From Bythopirellula goksoeyrii (lineage in GTDB: Bacteria; Planctomycetota; Planctomycetia; Pirellulales; Lacipirellulaceae), in assembly GCF_008065115.1 (NCBI RefSeq), contig NZ_CP042913.1, positions 3,033,827 through 3,097,826 on the forward strand: a stretch of 64,000 bases of DNA. The letters are read 5' to 3'. The translations under genes were made by a program, and so were the position numbers. The notes under the pieces were generated by a model that saw nothing but the letters and a program-made list of their open reading frames with translations, did not search any database and was not told where the DNA came from. Below, piece by piece: positions 44,036-51,936 of the stretch (the first letter of the stretch is position 1; every line of letters starts with the position of its first letter).

Positions 44036-44801
44036 TAGCTTACTAGGATTTCTTGCAGCATTAGGAGCCTGCAGAACACTGGAGGTAGGTCTTGCATGGC
44101 GAAAGAGTGGACCCTTTTGGATAGCAGACATTGACACTGATGATCCCTTTGAAGTTGTAGTTTCTCAACTGCTACAAACATGCCAAACATTTCCAGCTCA
44201 GTTCAGCCAACTGGCTGAGACGGATCCGGCACTTAAATTTGAAGAGGGTGTAAACAAGTGGCGAGAATTCGCACTCCAGTATCCTGACTGGGCTTGTGCA
44301 ATTGGCTGTGAGGCTGGAGAAGATTTCCGAAGGTCTCCAATTTTGATGAGCAAAGGGGGTGGCCATCAGCATCCTCTAAAGATGGTGCAAGGACAATGTT
44401 CTAAGATTTCAAGAGAAGATATTGAGCTGGCGTTGCTTGGCCCGTGGAAGCGAATCCCCGATTGTGGGCTTAGATTGGATCCCCTCGAAAATCGACCACA
44501 TGCAGACAATTGGTCTGACCCCAGCATCAAGAATCAAGACTCTCAAATTGTCGCGTTGGGGCCGACACGGCTGGCATTCGAGTCATTCCCGCTAGTCCCT
44601 ACGCTGAATCGAAGCCTACACGCGATTTTTGATCGTACTGGTAAGATTGTGTCGTGGGCCCTCTGGGAGAACTATCTACTACCCAGAGCGATTACGGCTC
44701 GCTTGTTCACGAGTCCACCTGCGTATGTTTCTTCACGTCGACACATTTCCAAAGGTAACTGGTCTGTATCTCCAGCCAAAGCAGTAGGGAATAGTCGATG
44801 A
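44010..44801 (+). CDS. small Cas8-like / Cas3-extension family protein
   Basis: A 263-residue protein whose start MELPGLRADSLLGFLAALGA then CRTLE resembles the N-terminus of type I-G large-subunit or Cas3-extension proteins. ACAIGCEAGEDFRRSPILMS, ESFPLVPTLNRSLHAIF and SWALWENYLLPRAI match the general plan of that group. It is much shorter than Csx17 (usually above 600 residues). It overlaps cas3 by 26 bases and closes the cas operon. It is the only candidate for PAM recognition and complex completion in this locus. Exact family name is uncertain; the C-terminal 30 residues look polar and may be altered. Confidence 0.65.
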   Translation: MELPGLRADSLLGFLAALGACRTLEVGLAWRKSGPFWIADIDTDDPFEVVVSQLLQTCQTFPAQFSQLAETDPALKFEEGVNKWREFALQYPDWACAIGCEAGEDFRRSPILMSKGGGHQHPLKMVQGQCSKISREDIELALLGPWKRIPDCGLRLDPLENRPHADNWSDPSIKNQDSQIVALGPTRLAFESFPLVPTLNRSLHAIFDRTGKIVSWALWENYLLPRAITARLFTSPPAYVSSRRHISKGNWSVSPAKAVGNSR

Positions 44802-45123
44802 GATTTTCGAAGAAACCGTGCGGATTGTCGGAGGAGGGAGATGCAGAAATGAGTAAGGAAGTAAAAAAAGGAAGTAGCGGCGGTTGATAAAGCCGCTGTA
44901 CTTGGGTGCCTCAAAAGCAAACAGAGCACCATTCGGAGCGAGGAAGACGGGGCATCTCGGAAAGTGCCTCAGCCGATGAGGCTGACACAACGCAGCTTTG
45001 GCCTGGAACTTCATACAGCGTGGCATGCCTGCTGTCAATTGAAATGCTTCTAATTTTCCGTAACATTGATTCAGTGGTATCTATATCTTCTTTTTATGTT
45101 TGGCAACAAGGTAGGACATAAAA
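44802..45123. other. intergenic region after cas operon
   Basis: No gene seen in 320 bp. It has a hairpin AGCGGC ... GCCGCT at 44876-44897 without a T-run, possibly the end of the cas transcript. An open frame on the minus strand (44733-45038) lacks a start and is not protein-like enough to call. Confidence 0.5.
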
Positions 45124-45660
45124 ATGACTGACAATCACAGCATCACGGGAAACCCGCCTGATTCAGGGTCAACCGGTGGTTCAAGATCGATCAAGCTAGA
45201 ACACACCTCGAAAAAGAAACTGATTGAGCTTTGGTACATTGAGCCTTTGGAGAGGATGAATGGCCATGAGGCTTTTGTGTGTCTCAGTGTCTGCCTTTTC
45301 CTTTACGAAAAGTATTTGAGAATGACTTCCCAAATTGGGCAGGAGGAAAGTTTTTCAGAAGGGCACGAAGTCTTCAAATTAATCGGCAAGGATCTGGAGA
45401 TCCCTGCCGACGATGCTTACGAGTTCTGGACGTGCTGGCGAAATGGCCTTGCTCATCGCGGAATGCCAAATAAGAGTGAAAAGTACAAGTGGGGCCTGAC
45501 TGGTCAACAGCAGAAGCGTGTCGTGATTGGGGAGGGTCATTTCACGATCAATCCATGGTTCATCCGTGATATGATTCTCAACAAAGTGAAAAACAAGAAG
45601 CAGATTTGGGAAGATGAGCTTTCACCATTTATGAAAGTCTTCCACTTGGTAGAGCCCTAG
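45124..45660 (+). CDS. HEPN-motif hypothetical protein
   Basis: A 178-residue protein. FWTCWRNGLAHRGMPN contains RNxxxH (Rx4H with Asn after Arg), the catalytic signature of HEPN ribonucleases, at about residues 111-116 within a helical domain (FVCLSVCLFLYEKYLRM, HEVFKLIGKDLEIPADDAY). AGGA lies 7 bases before the ATG. HEPN proteins are often toxins or defence effectors, and the place right after the cas operon suits a cargo or CRISPR-linked toxin. No antitoxin (MNT) gene is adjacent. Function is inference from one motif. Confidence 0.6.
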   Translation: MTDNHSITGNPPDSGSTGGSRSIKLEHTSKKKLIELWYIEPLERMNGHEAFVCLSVCLFLYEKYLRMTSQIGQEESFSEGHEVFKLIGKDLEIPADDAYEFWTCWRNGLAHRGMPNKSEKYKWGLTGQQQKRVVIGEGHFTINPWFIRDMILNKVKNKKQIWEDELSPFMKVFHLVEP

Positions 45661-45794
45661 CAAGGAGTCGCTCGTAGAGCCTGACCCACCGCGAGTTAGA
45701 GGCATCAAGATCGTTTCAACAGCAACACGCAGTTAAGACTCACGTCCTCTGTCAGGCGTAGGAGGACCTCGACGTGAGACGCGTCCGGCGTGCT

Positions 45795-46254
45795 TTAGCC
45801 ACCACCTCGCCGCTTGGCAGCCGCTTGGTGGGCCTCCACAGTCTTCGCTTGCGATTCCTTCCATGGTTGCCGATAGATCGGCTCAATTTCGGCCCAGTTA
45901 TAGACACGTTAGAGTGCTTTACGAAAGAAGTTCCGCCCCGGCCAGATTGATGACCTAGGAATAAATCTGGCTGATACTACCTCGCGGCGGAGTGCCAAAT
46001 CTCGGAACTTAGTTGGGAATGCCCAACTAGCCGCGGTCGATAAAGCCTTCGAACTTAGCGGGAGGCAGTTATCGTCAGCGGTTGTGCGGACCGAAGCTAG
46101 AATTGGGTCTTCAAGAAACGAATTGGACACATCAAAGCCGATGCCTTCTAAAACGGCGACAACGCTCCTCGCAGATTCCAATCCCCAAGCTATAATTTGA
46201 CAGTCAAGTCGATCACGGAGGCCAATAGCTTCGAATAACTCAACGTCGTCTCCC
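45795..46254 (-). pseudogene. decayed gene fragment with in-frame stop
   Basis: One minus-strand frame reads VELFEAIGLRDRLDCQIIAW, ESARSVVAVLEGIGFDVSNS, then a TAA after NFFRKAL, and continues in the same frame RVYNWAEIEPIYRQPWKESQ before a final stop. There is no ATG at the beginning; an in-frame TAG lies just upstream. The protein-like composition on both sides of the TAA suggests a broken gene. I do not recognise the family. Confidence 0.35.
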
Positions 46255-46884
46255 TAGGTTGCTGCGAATTATTTCACCATCTTCGTCAACCATGTAATGT
46301 GCAATCCTTAAACTATATGTAAAGCCGCTGACTCCCTTACTGAACCACATTGAAACGCTTCTCTCATCTGAGAGCTTGAGATCACCATTAGGTGCACCAG
46401 CCTTTATCCATCTAATGATTTTCTTCTTTGAACTGACTGACTCGTAGTCTAATATTTTCTCCAGCAATTCATTCGAAACTTTTTTCTGTTCTTCGTCGTC
46501 GATTTCAAAGACAAATGAAAGATCGGCATATACTTCGAGAACCTTCTCTCCCGTTCTTGGGTTTTTTATTGAGTGGTCGCCTGATATCCGAGACTGAGCT
46601 CTCATGCCAGTCTTGGTGTGTTTGTAATCATGTGAAGAATCGTTATCGGCAACCTCCCAATCATCTGATCTAGATAACACCTCTTCTAGATCGAAAAATG
46701 GAATAATTCGATTGTCAACATATTCGCCGATTAGTGAATTATTTTTCACTTTCTTGGGTGCTTTCTCAACTACCAAATCAATAACTCGCTCAGCTTTTTC
46801 AGTTTTATCTTCTGCAGGCAGTTTACTGCAAATTAGCTGGAAATTCATAAGCACAACACAAGATGAAATGATGATGCTTCTCAT
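46240..46884 (-). CDS. secreted hypothetical protein
   Basis: A 214-residue protein starting at ATG 46884 (MRSIIISSCVVLMNFQLICS, signal peptide) with GAGAGG upstream. The mature part is highly charged (KTEKAERVIDLVVEKAPKKV) and has LEVYADLSFVFEIDDEEQKK and VSMWFSKGVSGFTYSLRIAH. AT-rich compared with the host genes, in keeping with the element. Family unknown. Confidence 0.6.
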   Translation of the reverse strand: MRSIIISSCVVLMNFQLICSKLPAEDKTEKAERVIDLVVEKAPKKVKNNSLIGEYVDNRIIPFFDLEEVLSRSDDWEVADNDSSHDYKHTKTGMRAQSRISGDHSIKNPRTGEKVLEVYADLSFVFEIDDEEQKKVSNELLEKILDYESVSSKKKIIRWIKAGAPNGDLKLSDERSVSMWFSKGVSGFTYSLRIAHYMVDEDGEIIRSNLGRRR

Positions 46885-47291
46885 TCTTGACCTCTCATTC
46901 AAAGCTAAAAAGCATAATCGCGAAGCGAGTAGCTACAGGATGTATCTTGATCAATACCATTAGTTAGGAGCAGTCTAGTCGAAGTAGAGTCAGCACTCAA
47001 TCCTTCCGCTTCAACGCAAGATGAGCTGCTAGAACTATGGTACATGGCATCACACATCTTGCGAACGCTTATATCTATCTCAGCAGACGAAGATGGAAAC
47101 GTAAACCGATTTCGATATTCGAAAGGATTATTTAATTGTTCCGGCAATGCAAATAGATATCTCCGCTGATAAGCTTTGCTTCGGGATCAGTTTTCCGGTT
47201 CCAATATATCCACAATGTATAGGGCATCGGCATAATCGTCTTTCCCAGTCTCCGGAGTTCGGTTGGGTATCACTGACAAATGGGCCAGCTA
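46885..47291. other. intergenic region, nothing recognised
   Basis: About 400 bp without a supported gene. Short frames on both strands start only at TTG and have skewed composition. Confidence 0.4.
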
Positions 47292-47492
47292 CTACATGTA
47301 CATCCAGGCAACCACATTGCCGATCAGCACCACTGCGATTCCAGCGAAGTAGGCCACAAAGGCGGCTGTCTCATATCAGTAGGGCAGGTCAAGCAATTGG
47401 CCACCTCGGAAACGGTTGGCCACGATGCCTGTAATCATCAGGGTCACGCCGACGATGAATGACCAGAGCAGCAGCGTGTTGTGTGGCGTCAT
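47292..47492 (-). pseudogene. two-helix micro-protein gene with in-frame TGA
   Basis: From ATG 47492 the minus strand encodes MTPHNTLLLWSFIVGVTLMI then TGIVANRFRGGQLLDLPY, a TGA at 47376-47378, and in the same frame YETAAFVAYFAGIAVVLIGN then VVAWMYM and TAG. Both halves are clean membrane helices, so an original protein of about 66 residues was probably interrupted by one base change. It could still give a 38-residue peptide. Readthrough cannot be excluded. Confidence 0.5.
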
Positions 47493-47567
47493 GGGCGGAG
47501 CGGGTGTGAGAACACCTATCAGGCGTCAGCATCGATTCTGGAGGCATCCTCGATGATCCATGTTGAT

Positions 47568-47777
47568 CTATGAGACGATTTCCGTCTGGCTGATGTAGTC
47601 AATGAATTCCTTACCAATGATGTAGTTGCGACTTCCGACTCTATGGACTTTCAACCCGTGGCGGCGTGCAGTTCTCAAAGCGGCGGCACCTAATCGCATA
47701 CGCTTCTTCACTTCCTCAAGTGTGTAGACGGCATCGGCGTGAATAACTCCCTCGAAGTATTGCGACTTGTCTGCCAT
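47568..47777 (-). CDS. AlpA/MerR-like HTH protein (putative excisionase)
   Basis: A 69-residue protein: VYTLEEVKKRMRLGAAALRT begins a winged HTH, followed by ARRHGLKVHRVGSRNYIIGK and EFIDYIS. This is the excisionase/AlpA layout with a wing and a DNA-contact helix. It sits 200 bases inside attR, pointing inward, opposite the integrase end. Likely controls excision or integrase expression. Confidence 0.8.
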   Translation of the reverse strand: MADKSQYFEGVIHADAVYTLEEVKKRMRLGAAALRTARRHGLKVHRVGSRNYIIGKEFIDYISQTEIVS

Positions 47778-47978
47778 TGAGCACCCTGAATCCGCGATCT
47801 AATCCGATAGGTAAACTACCTAAAAGCGAAGATGGCATACTTGAAACTACCACTATTCCCCGATAAACAATGCAATCAGATAATAGGCTTTGCAAGAGTC
47901 TCATCCAAGTATAGAATGATAGCAAACCACTATTATTTTAGGTGTTTTCGGCATTAGCCTATAGGTGTAAAAGCCCCA

Positions 47979-48023
47979 CTGTTAACCGCTGGGTCGTAGG
48001 TTCGAGTCCTACCCGGGGAGCTT
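47979..48023 (+). repeat. attR (3' part of tRNA-Asn)
   Basis: Begins CTGTTAACCGCTGGGTCG, then GTAGG-TTCGAGT-CCTAC T arm and CCGGGGAGCTT. No 5' half of a tRNA lies upstream, so this is not a tRNA gene. The T stem differs from attL at two base pairs, both compensated. Confidence 0.92.
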
Positions 48024-48058
48024 CTTTGGTTTCTACGAAACCGACCACCACACCAGTC

Positions 48059-48095
48059 AACGCCCGGCACCGAGAATTCGGCCGCCGGGCGTTTT
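48059..48095 (+). terminator. Rho-independent terminator after attR
   Basis: AACGCCCGGC pairs with GCCGGGCGTT, followed by TTGCTTTTC. It lies 36 bases after attR and was presumably the terminator of the original tRNA-Asn gene before the element separated them. Confidence 0.8.
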
Positions 48096-48358
48096 GCTTT
48101 TCGATCCTATGTTCGCAGAGTTTGCGAGGACTGGTCGCCCTGGCCGGGGATCTCTATTTCAAGGGAGAGATCCTGGGGCCGAACGGAACCTTCAAGGTTG
48201 CCATCGCATGTGCGAAATCTCCGGCCAAAAGTCTCGGAATCTCTGATTAACATTTCCCCAGAAGTTAACATGCTGGTTGCACATATTGACTCATTTGTCA
48301 GGTAGTGTCCGTCAAGATGCGCACATTTGTTTTTAGGGTTTAGCCCTGTCGGTAGGTC

Positions 48359-48392
48359 CGCCCCCAACTCCGTAGCTGCGTAGCAGCGGAGG
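48359..48392. repeat. 5' arm of the IS hairpin that hosts the intron
   Basis: CGCCCCCAACTC (48359-48370) is the exact complement of GAGTTGGGGGCG at 50392-50403, directly beyond the intron. Without the intron the two would form a 12-bp stem with a 22-base loop that holds CTCCG/CGGAG-type inner pairing. The GTAGG before and CCTAC after extend the symmetry. Confidence 0.75.
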
Positions 48393-50391
48393 GTGCGCTG
48401 GGCATGGTCGAGCGATTGAGGGTGGAAGTCCCCTGTGGATCCTAACGGAGGTAACCACGAGGTGAAAGCAACTGCACGAGACGGAGTTTGGACATTGGAC
48501 AATCGAAGTCTATCCCGCGAGGGCGTGTGGGGAGGAAGCCGTAGCCGAACTGCAGCACCGAACGTAAGTGAACCCTCAAACGGGCTTCTCGGACCTGGGT
48601 TAGCGTGCCTTCCAGCGCGACGCCCGATATCCGTTGGTGGCCGAGGAGTAGTGAGGGCGGAGGCGGCAGGACATTGTTCGATCTTACCCCAGGAGATCTC
48701 TGCGGGTCCGCCTATCGGTATTCCGGAAGAAGGCAACGACGACCGGTTGATGCCCGCAGAGAAGTCGGATCGCCCCATAGTAGTGCTGAAGCTGGGTAAT
48801 GCCGGTGGAGCGAAGGGGGCGACAAGTTGTTAAGTGCTGGAACATGCCAACTGGCTTTCGCGTTTGCCGACAGCCCGCATGGGGGCAAGGACGAGAGAAC
48901 CTCGGACGAATCCAAGGGAAAGTCGCACCTGCTGCTCAGAGCGAATACCAAGGAGGTAGATCATCCAGCCACCTGGGTAGCCGACGACACAAGTCGGTCA
49001 CTGGAACAAGTAGCCTCGGTGTCTAATTTGGCCCGGGCGTTGCTTAACGTCGCGCGCAATAAAGGTGCGGCAGGTGTGGACGGACGTGGTGTACGGGAAG
49101 TGGTTGAGGCTTCGCCCCAACTGCTTGCTCAGCTACGCCGTGAATTGCTTTCGGGTACCTACCTGCCTGGCGACATTCGCCGGGTCTGGATTCCCAAGTC
49201 CGGTGGCGGGCATCGGGGCCTAGGTATTCCGAATGTCGTGGACCGCTGGGTTCAGCAGGCCGTACTCCAAGTTTTGGAGCCGATCTTCGAGCCGACGTTT
49301 CACGACAGCAGTCACGGATTCCGTCCGAGGCGTGGTGCACAAACGGCCATTGCTGCGGCCAAGCAATATCTGGCAGAAGGATATGCCTGGACGGTCGATA
49401 TTGACCTTTCAAAGTTCTTCGATCGTGTTCACCACCAGCGGCTATTAAACCGCTTGGCGAACCACGTAAAGGATGGGCGTCTCCTAAAGCTAGTGCATGG
49501 CATGCTCAAGGCGAAGGTTGTGTTGCCCGATGGCACACGAACGGCCACGACCGAAGGCGCACCGCAAGGTGGTCCGCTTTCTCCGCTACTTTCCAATGTA
49601 GTTCTTGACGAACTCGATTGGGAACTGGCACGTCGTGGACTTCGGTTCGTGCGTTACGCCGACGACTTCAGCGTGTTCGTGAAAAGCGAACGTGCCGGTC
49701 GTCGGGTGATGGACTCCGTCAGTAAATTCATTGATAGACGCTTGCGTCTGCTGGTCAATGAAGACAAGAGTTCCGTCACGGGTCCGAATTATCTAACTTT
49801 CCTCGGCTTTCAACTCGGCAAGAATGCCGAGGGCCAAGTCATGGTGGCAATCTCTCGCCGAACTAAGGAGCGAATGGATGCCCGTATTCGTGAGCTAACG
49901 CCACGAGTCTGGGGTCAATCGCTGTCGACGTGCTTCGAGAGAACCGAACGCTACCTGCGAGGATGGATTGGATACTTTCGGTTGTGTACCGAAGATTCCC
50001 TGCGACCGCTCCACAAGTTCGACGCCCACATTCGGCGTCGTATTCGGGCGATTATCATTCGTCAGAAGAAGCGGGACCGGTATCTGTTCCGCCACCTGCA
50101 AACACGTGGCGTTTCTCGGAAGTCGGCGGCTAAGACCGCCTTCACTCGTGCTGGCGTTTGGAGACGCAGTGTCAGCTATGGCATCCATCAGGCGTATTCC
50201 AACGCCTGGTTCGCCGAACGATTGATGCCGCTCACCGACCGTTGGCATGCCTTGAACCCTTCCCGACAGGTCTTCATCAAACAGCAACGACTGTTTGAAA
50301 CCTAAGGCAGCAACTTGAAGAGCCGGATGCGTGACCCGCAAGTCCGGTTCTGTGAGAGGCTTGGGGGAGAGATCCCCCGGGCCTACTCGAC
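48393..50391 (+). mobile_element. group II intron
   Basis: About 2.0 kb. The 5' end GTGCGCTGGGCATGG matches the GUGCG group II consensus. Domain V is at 50320-50350: GAGCCGG ... CCGGTTC with the catalytic AGC. The 3' end is CCTACTCGAC at 50391. The encoded protein (48827-50305) has reverse transcriptase and maturase but no endonuclease domain, and the site is a hairpin, both features of the IIC group. Borders are supported by the perfect hairpin restored on removal. Confidence 0.85.
48827..50305 (+). CDS. ltrA: group II intron reverse transcriptase/maturase
   Basis: A 492-residue protein. RT blocks: GAAGVDGRGVREVVE, DIRRVWIPKSGGGHRGLGIP, DSSHGFRPRRGAQTAIA, WTVDIDLSKFFDRVHHQRLL, EGAPQGGPLSPLLSNVVLDE and the active site FVRYADDFSVFV, all intact. 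The X/maturase domain follows (RTERYLRGWIGYFRL, RIRAIIIRQKKRDRYLFRHL). It ends without an HNH endonuclease. The start is uncertain: TTG at 48827 is the first usable codon in frame. It should help the intron fold and reverse-transcribe into new sites. Confidence 0.92.
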   Translation: MLSAGTCQLAFAFADSPHGGKDERTSDESKGKSHLLLRANTKEVDHPATWVADDTSRSLEQVASVSNLARALLNVARNKGAAGVDGRGVREVVEASPQLLAQLRRELLSGTYLPGDIRRVWIPKSGGGHRGLGIPNVVDRWVQQAVLQVLEPIFEPTFHDSSHGFRPRRGAQTAIAAAKQYLAEGYAWTVDIDLSKFFDRVHHQRLLNRLANHVKDGRLLKLVHGMLKAKVVLPDGTRTATTEGAPQGGPLSPLLSNVVLDELDWELARRGLRFVRYADDFSVFVKSERAGRRVMDSVSKFIDRRLRLLVNEDKSSVTGPNYLTFLGFQLGKNAEGQVMVAISRRTKERMDARIRELTPRVWGQSLSTCFERTERYLRGWIGYFRLCTEDSLRPLHKFDAHIRRRIRAIIIRQKKRDRYLFRHLQTRGVSRKSAAKTAFTRAGVWRRSVSYGIHQAYSNAWFAERLMPLTDRWHALNPSRQVFIKQQRLFET

Positions 50392-50411
50392 GAGTTGGGG
50401 GCGTGCGCGGC

Positions 50412-51626
50412 CTACGAGGCCACTCCGCTGGTCTCCTTCGTTGTCTCTTGCAATCGCTCCATATCGAGGTACTTGCGGGTGCCCCATTTGGTACCAGCGA
50501 CGTGTCGCAGTCTTGCGGATACCAGCATCAATGCGCTGTTGCCGTCCGGGAAGGCACCCACGACGCGCGTCCGCCGGCGGACTTCGCGCATCAATCGCTC
50601 CAAAGCGTTGTTCGTGCGAATCCGCGTCCAATGCTCGCGAGGATAGGACATGTACCGCAACGTCTCGCCCACGCCCTCCTCGACCACCTTGGCTGCCTTG
50701 GTGAGCTTCATCGCTCGCAGCTTCTCCACAACGTCGCCCGCCTTCTTCTTGGCCGCCTCGCGGTCTTCCTGCGCGTGAATTGCCTTGAGCATCGCCATCA
50801 CCTCCTTCATTCGATGACGAGGAACTTCCGAGCCAACGTTGCGATACCAGTGGACCACACACCGTTGCCAGTCTGCCTCCGGATAAAACTCGCCCAAGGC
50901 TTCTACCAACCCTAAACACTTGTCGCTGGTCACCAGGCGAACTCCCTTCAGGCCACGCTCCTTGAGATGCCGGAGGAACTTCCGCCAACTCTCGGTATCT
51001 TCCTTCGTCCCTTCGCAAACACCCAGAACCTGCCGATAGCCGTCCTGGTCGACGCCCACGGCAACCAATACCGCCACGTTCTTCACCTCGCCGCCCCACG
51101 ACCGTTTCAGCCAAATACCATCCAGGGCCACGTAGGCAAAATCGCCCTCGATCGGCTGGTTTCGCCAGGCTTCGATCCGCTCGTAGAGCTGCTGATTCAG
51201 CTCGCTCACCGTGCTCGGAGAAACTCGTGTTCCCCACAACGCCTCGGTGATGTCCTCCACCCGGCGAACGCTCACCCCGGCGAGGTACATCTCCATTAGC
51301 GCCTCTTCGACCGACGACTCCCGTCGTCGGTACCGCTCAATAATCTGCGTCTCAAATGGCAAACTGCGGAGTCTAGGAACCTTGAGCGTCACTTGGCCTG
51401 CCTTTGTCTGCAGTCCGCGATCGTATGACCCGGCCCGCGTATCCACGCGGTCGGGGCTCCGCTCGTAACGCTTCGCTCCACAGAGTTGATCAGCTTCGGC
51501 CTCCAACAGTCCATTGAGCGTCTCCTCGACGCTCTTGCGAACCACCTCGTCGACGTGCCCTCGAATCTGAGCCTCGTCGATCTGAACCATGCTTCCGTTT
51601 TCAGTACTTCCTGTTAAACTCGCCAT
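50412..51626 (-). CDS. IS256-family transposase
   Basis: A 404-residue DDE transposase of the IS256 (mutator) group: RETRAGSYDRGL-like entry (RVDTRAGSYDRGLQTKAG), YLAGVSVRRVEDITEALWG, catalytic Asp in DFAYVALDGIWLKR, LVTSDKCLGLVEAL, and Glu region RTNNALERLMREVRRRTRVV. WQRCVVHWYRNV is a family hallmark. Starts at ATG 51626 (MASLTGSTENGSMVQIDEAQ). No frameshift is seen, so it may be active, though its left terminal segment is now split off by the intron. Confidence 0.93.
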   Translation of the reverse strand: MASLTGSTENGSMVQIDEAQIRGHVDEVVRKSVEETLNGLLEAEADQLCGAKRYERSPDRVDTRAGSYDRGLQTKAGQVTLKVPRLRSLPFETQIIERYRRRESSVEEALMEMYLAGVSVRRVEDITEALWGTRVSPSTVSELNQQLYERIEAWRNQPIEGDFAYVALDGIWLKRSWGGEVKNVAVLVAVGVDQDGYRQVLGVCEGTKEDTESWRKFLRHLKERGLKGVRLVTSDKCLGLVEALGEFYPEADWQRCVVHWYRNVGSEVPRHRMKEVMAMLKAIHAQEDREAAKKKAGDVVEKLRAMKLTKAAKVVEEGVGETLRYMSYPREHWTRIRTNNALERLMREVRRRTRVVGAFPDGNSALMLVSARLRHVAGTKWGTRKYLDMERLQETTKETSGVAS

Positions 51627-51800
51627 CGTGGCAGTCTCCTTCGCTTGGGGGAATGAATCGTAACAATCCAATTCCTACCAAGCAGGGGCTGCCCAAACAA
51701 TCTGCGCAATAATTAGGACGTTATCTAACTACTTAACACGAGTGAGATAGATTATTCTCTTACGAACAGTGTTGTTTACAGGGAGCTTGCATGCTCTTTG

Positions 51801-51833
51801 AACCCCGAGCAATAGTCTGTTTCTCGGGGTTTT
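51801..51833. terminator. hairpin terminator
   Basis: AACCCCGAG pairs with CTCGGGGTT, followed on the plus strand by TTCTG. It lies between the IS and glpF and may have terminated a gene that preceded the IS insertion. Confidence 0.65.
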
Positions 51834-51936
51834 CTGTCTGGCCTCGTGAATTCACGAATGCCGAGCTTTCTTCTAAAAGGCTGCTTCTCTGAAATCATCA
51901 TCAACTGGTATTGTCCTTAGGCTACCCGCAAATCGC

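Larger units (their letters stand above)
31662..48023 (+). mobile_element. tRNA-Asn integrative element with CRISPR-Cas I-G module
   Basis: A 16.3 kb element bounded by 45-bp direct repeats (31662-31706 and 47979-48023, 41 of 45 identical) derived from the 3' half of tRNA-Asn. The integrase is 115 bases inside the left end; an AlpA-like regulator is near the right end. Cargo in order: integrase, unknown gene, DUF1580, ParB-like, zinc-ribbon and small proteins, prohead-protease-like, coiled-coil protein, palindrome cluster, CRISPR array, csb1, csb2, cas3, Cas8-like, HEPN-motif protein, decayed genes, secreted protein, micro-protein. There are no conjugation or capsid genes, so it must move with help. 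Confidence 0.9.
48305..51722 (-). mobile_element. IS256-family element interrupted by a group II intron
   Basis: The transposase is on the minus strand at 50412-51626. Imperfect ends can be read: left GTGTCCGTCAAGATGCGCAC at 48305 and right (reading inward) ACGTCCTAATTATTGCGCAG near 51722, sharing TCC, TGCGCA and ATT at equal spacing. The intron occupies 48393-50391, between the left end and the transposase stop. I see no target duplication at the borders, so end positions are approximate or the element has been rearranged. It lies 280 bases outside attR. Confidence 0.7.

Noticed and set aside
44733-45038. Minus-strand frame after the cas operon
   Set aside because: It starts within the cas8-like gene on the other strand, has no start signal and no recognisable domain.
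47979-48023. Second tRNA-Asn gene
   Set aside because: Only the anticodon loop onward is present; no acceptor 5' strand or D arm upstream. It is attR.
31662-48023. Hidden cas1, cas2 or cas4 in the element
   Set aside because: All frames between the att sites were examined; none of the remaining gene products or gaps shows Cas1, Cas2 or Cas4 motifs.
48107-48778. Minus-strand frame of 223 codons across the intron 5' region
   Set aside because: It crosses the IS end and the intron border on the antisense strand; the conserved features here are RNA structure of the intron.
48305-51722. Target-site duplication of the IS256 element
   Set aside because: Bases next to the proposed ends (GTCAGGTA and TATCTAAC) do not match, so no duplication is claimed.
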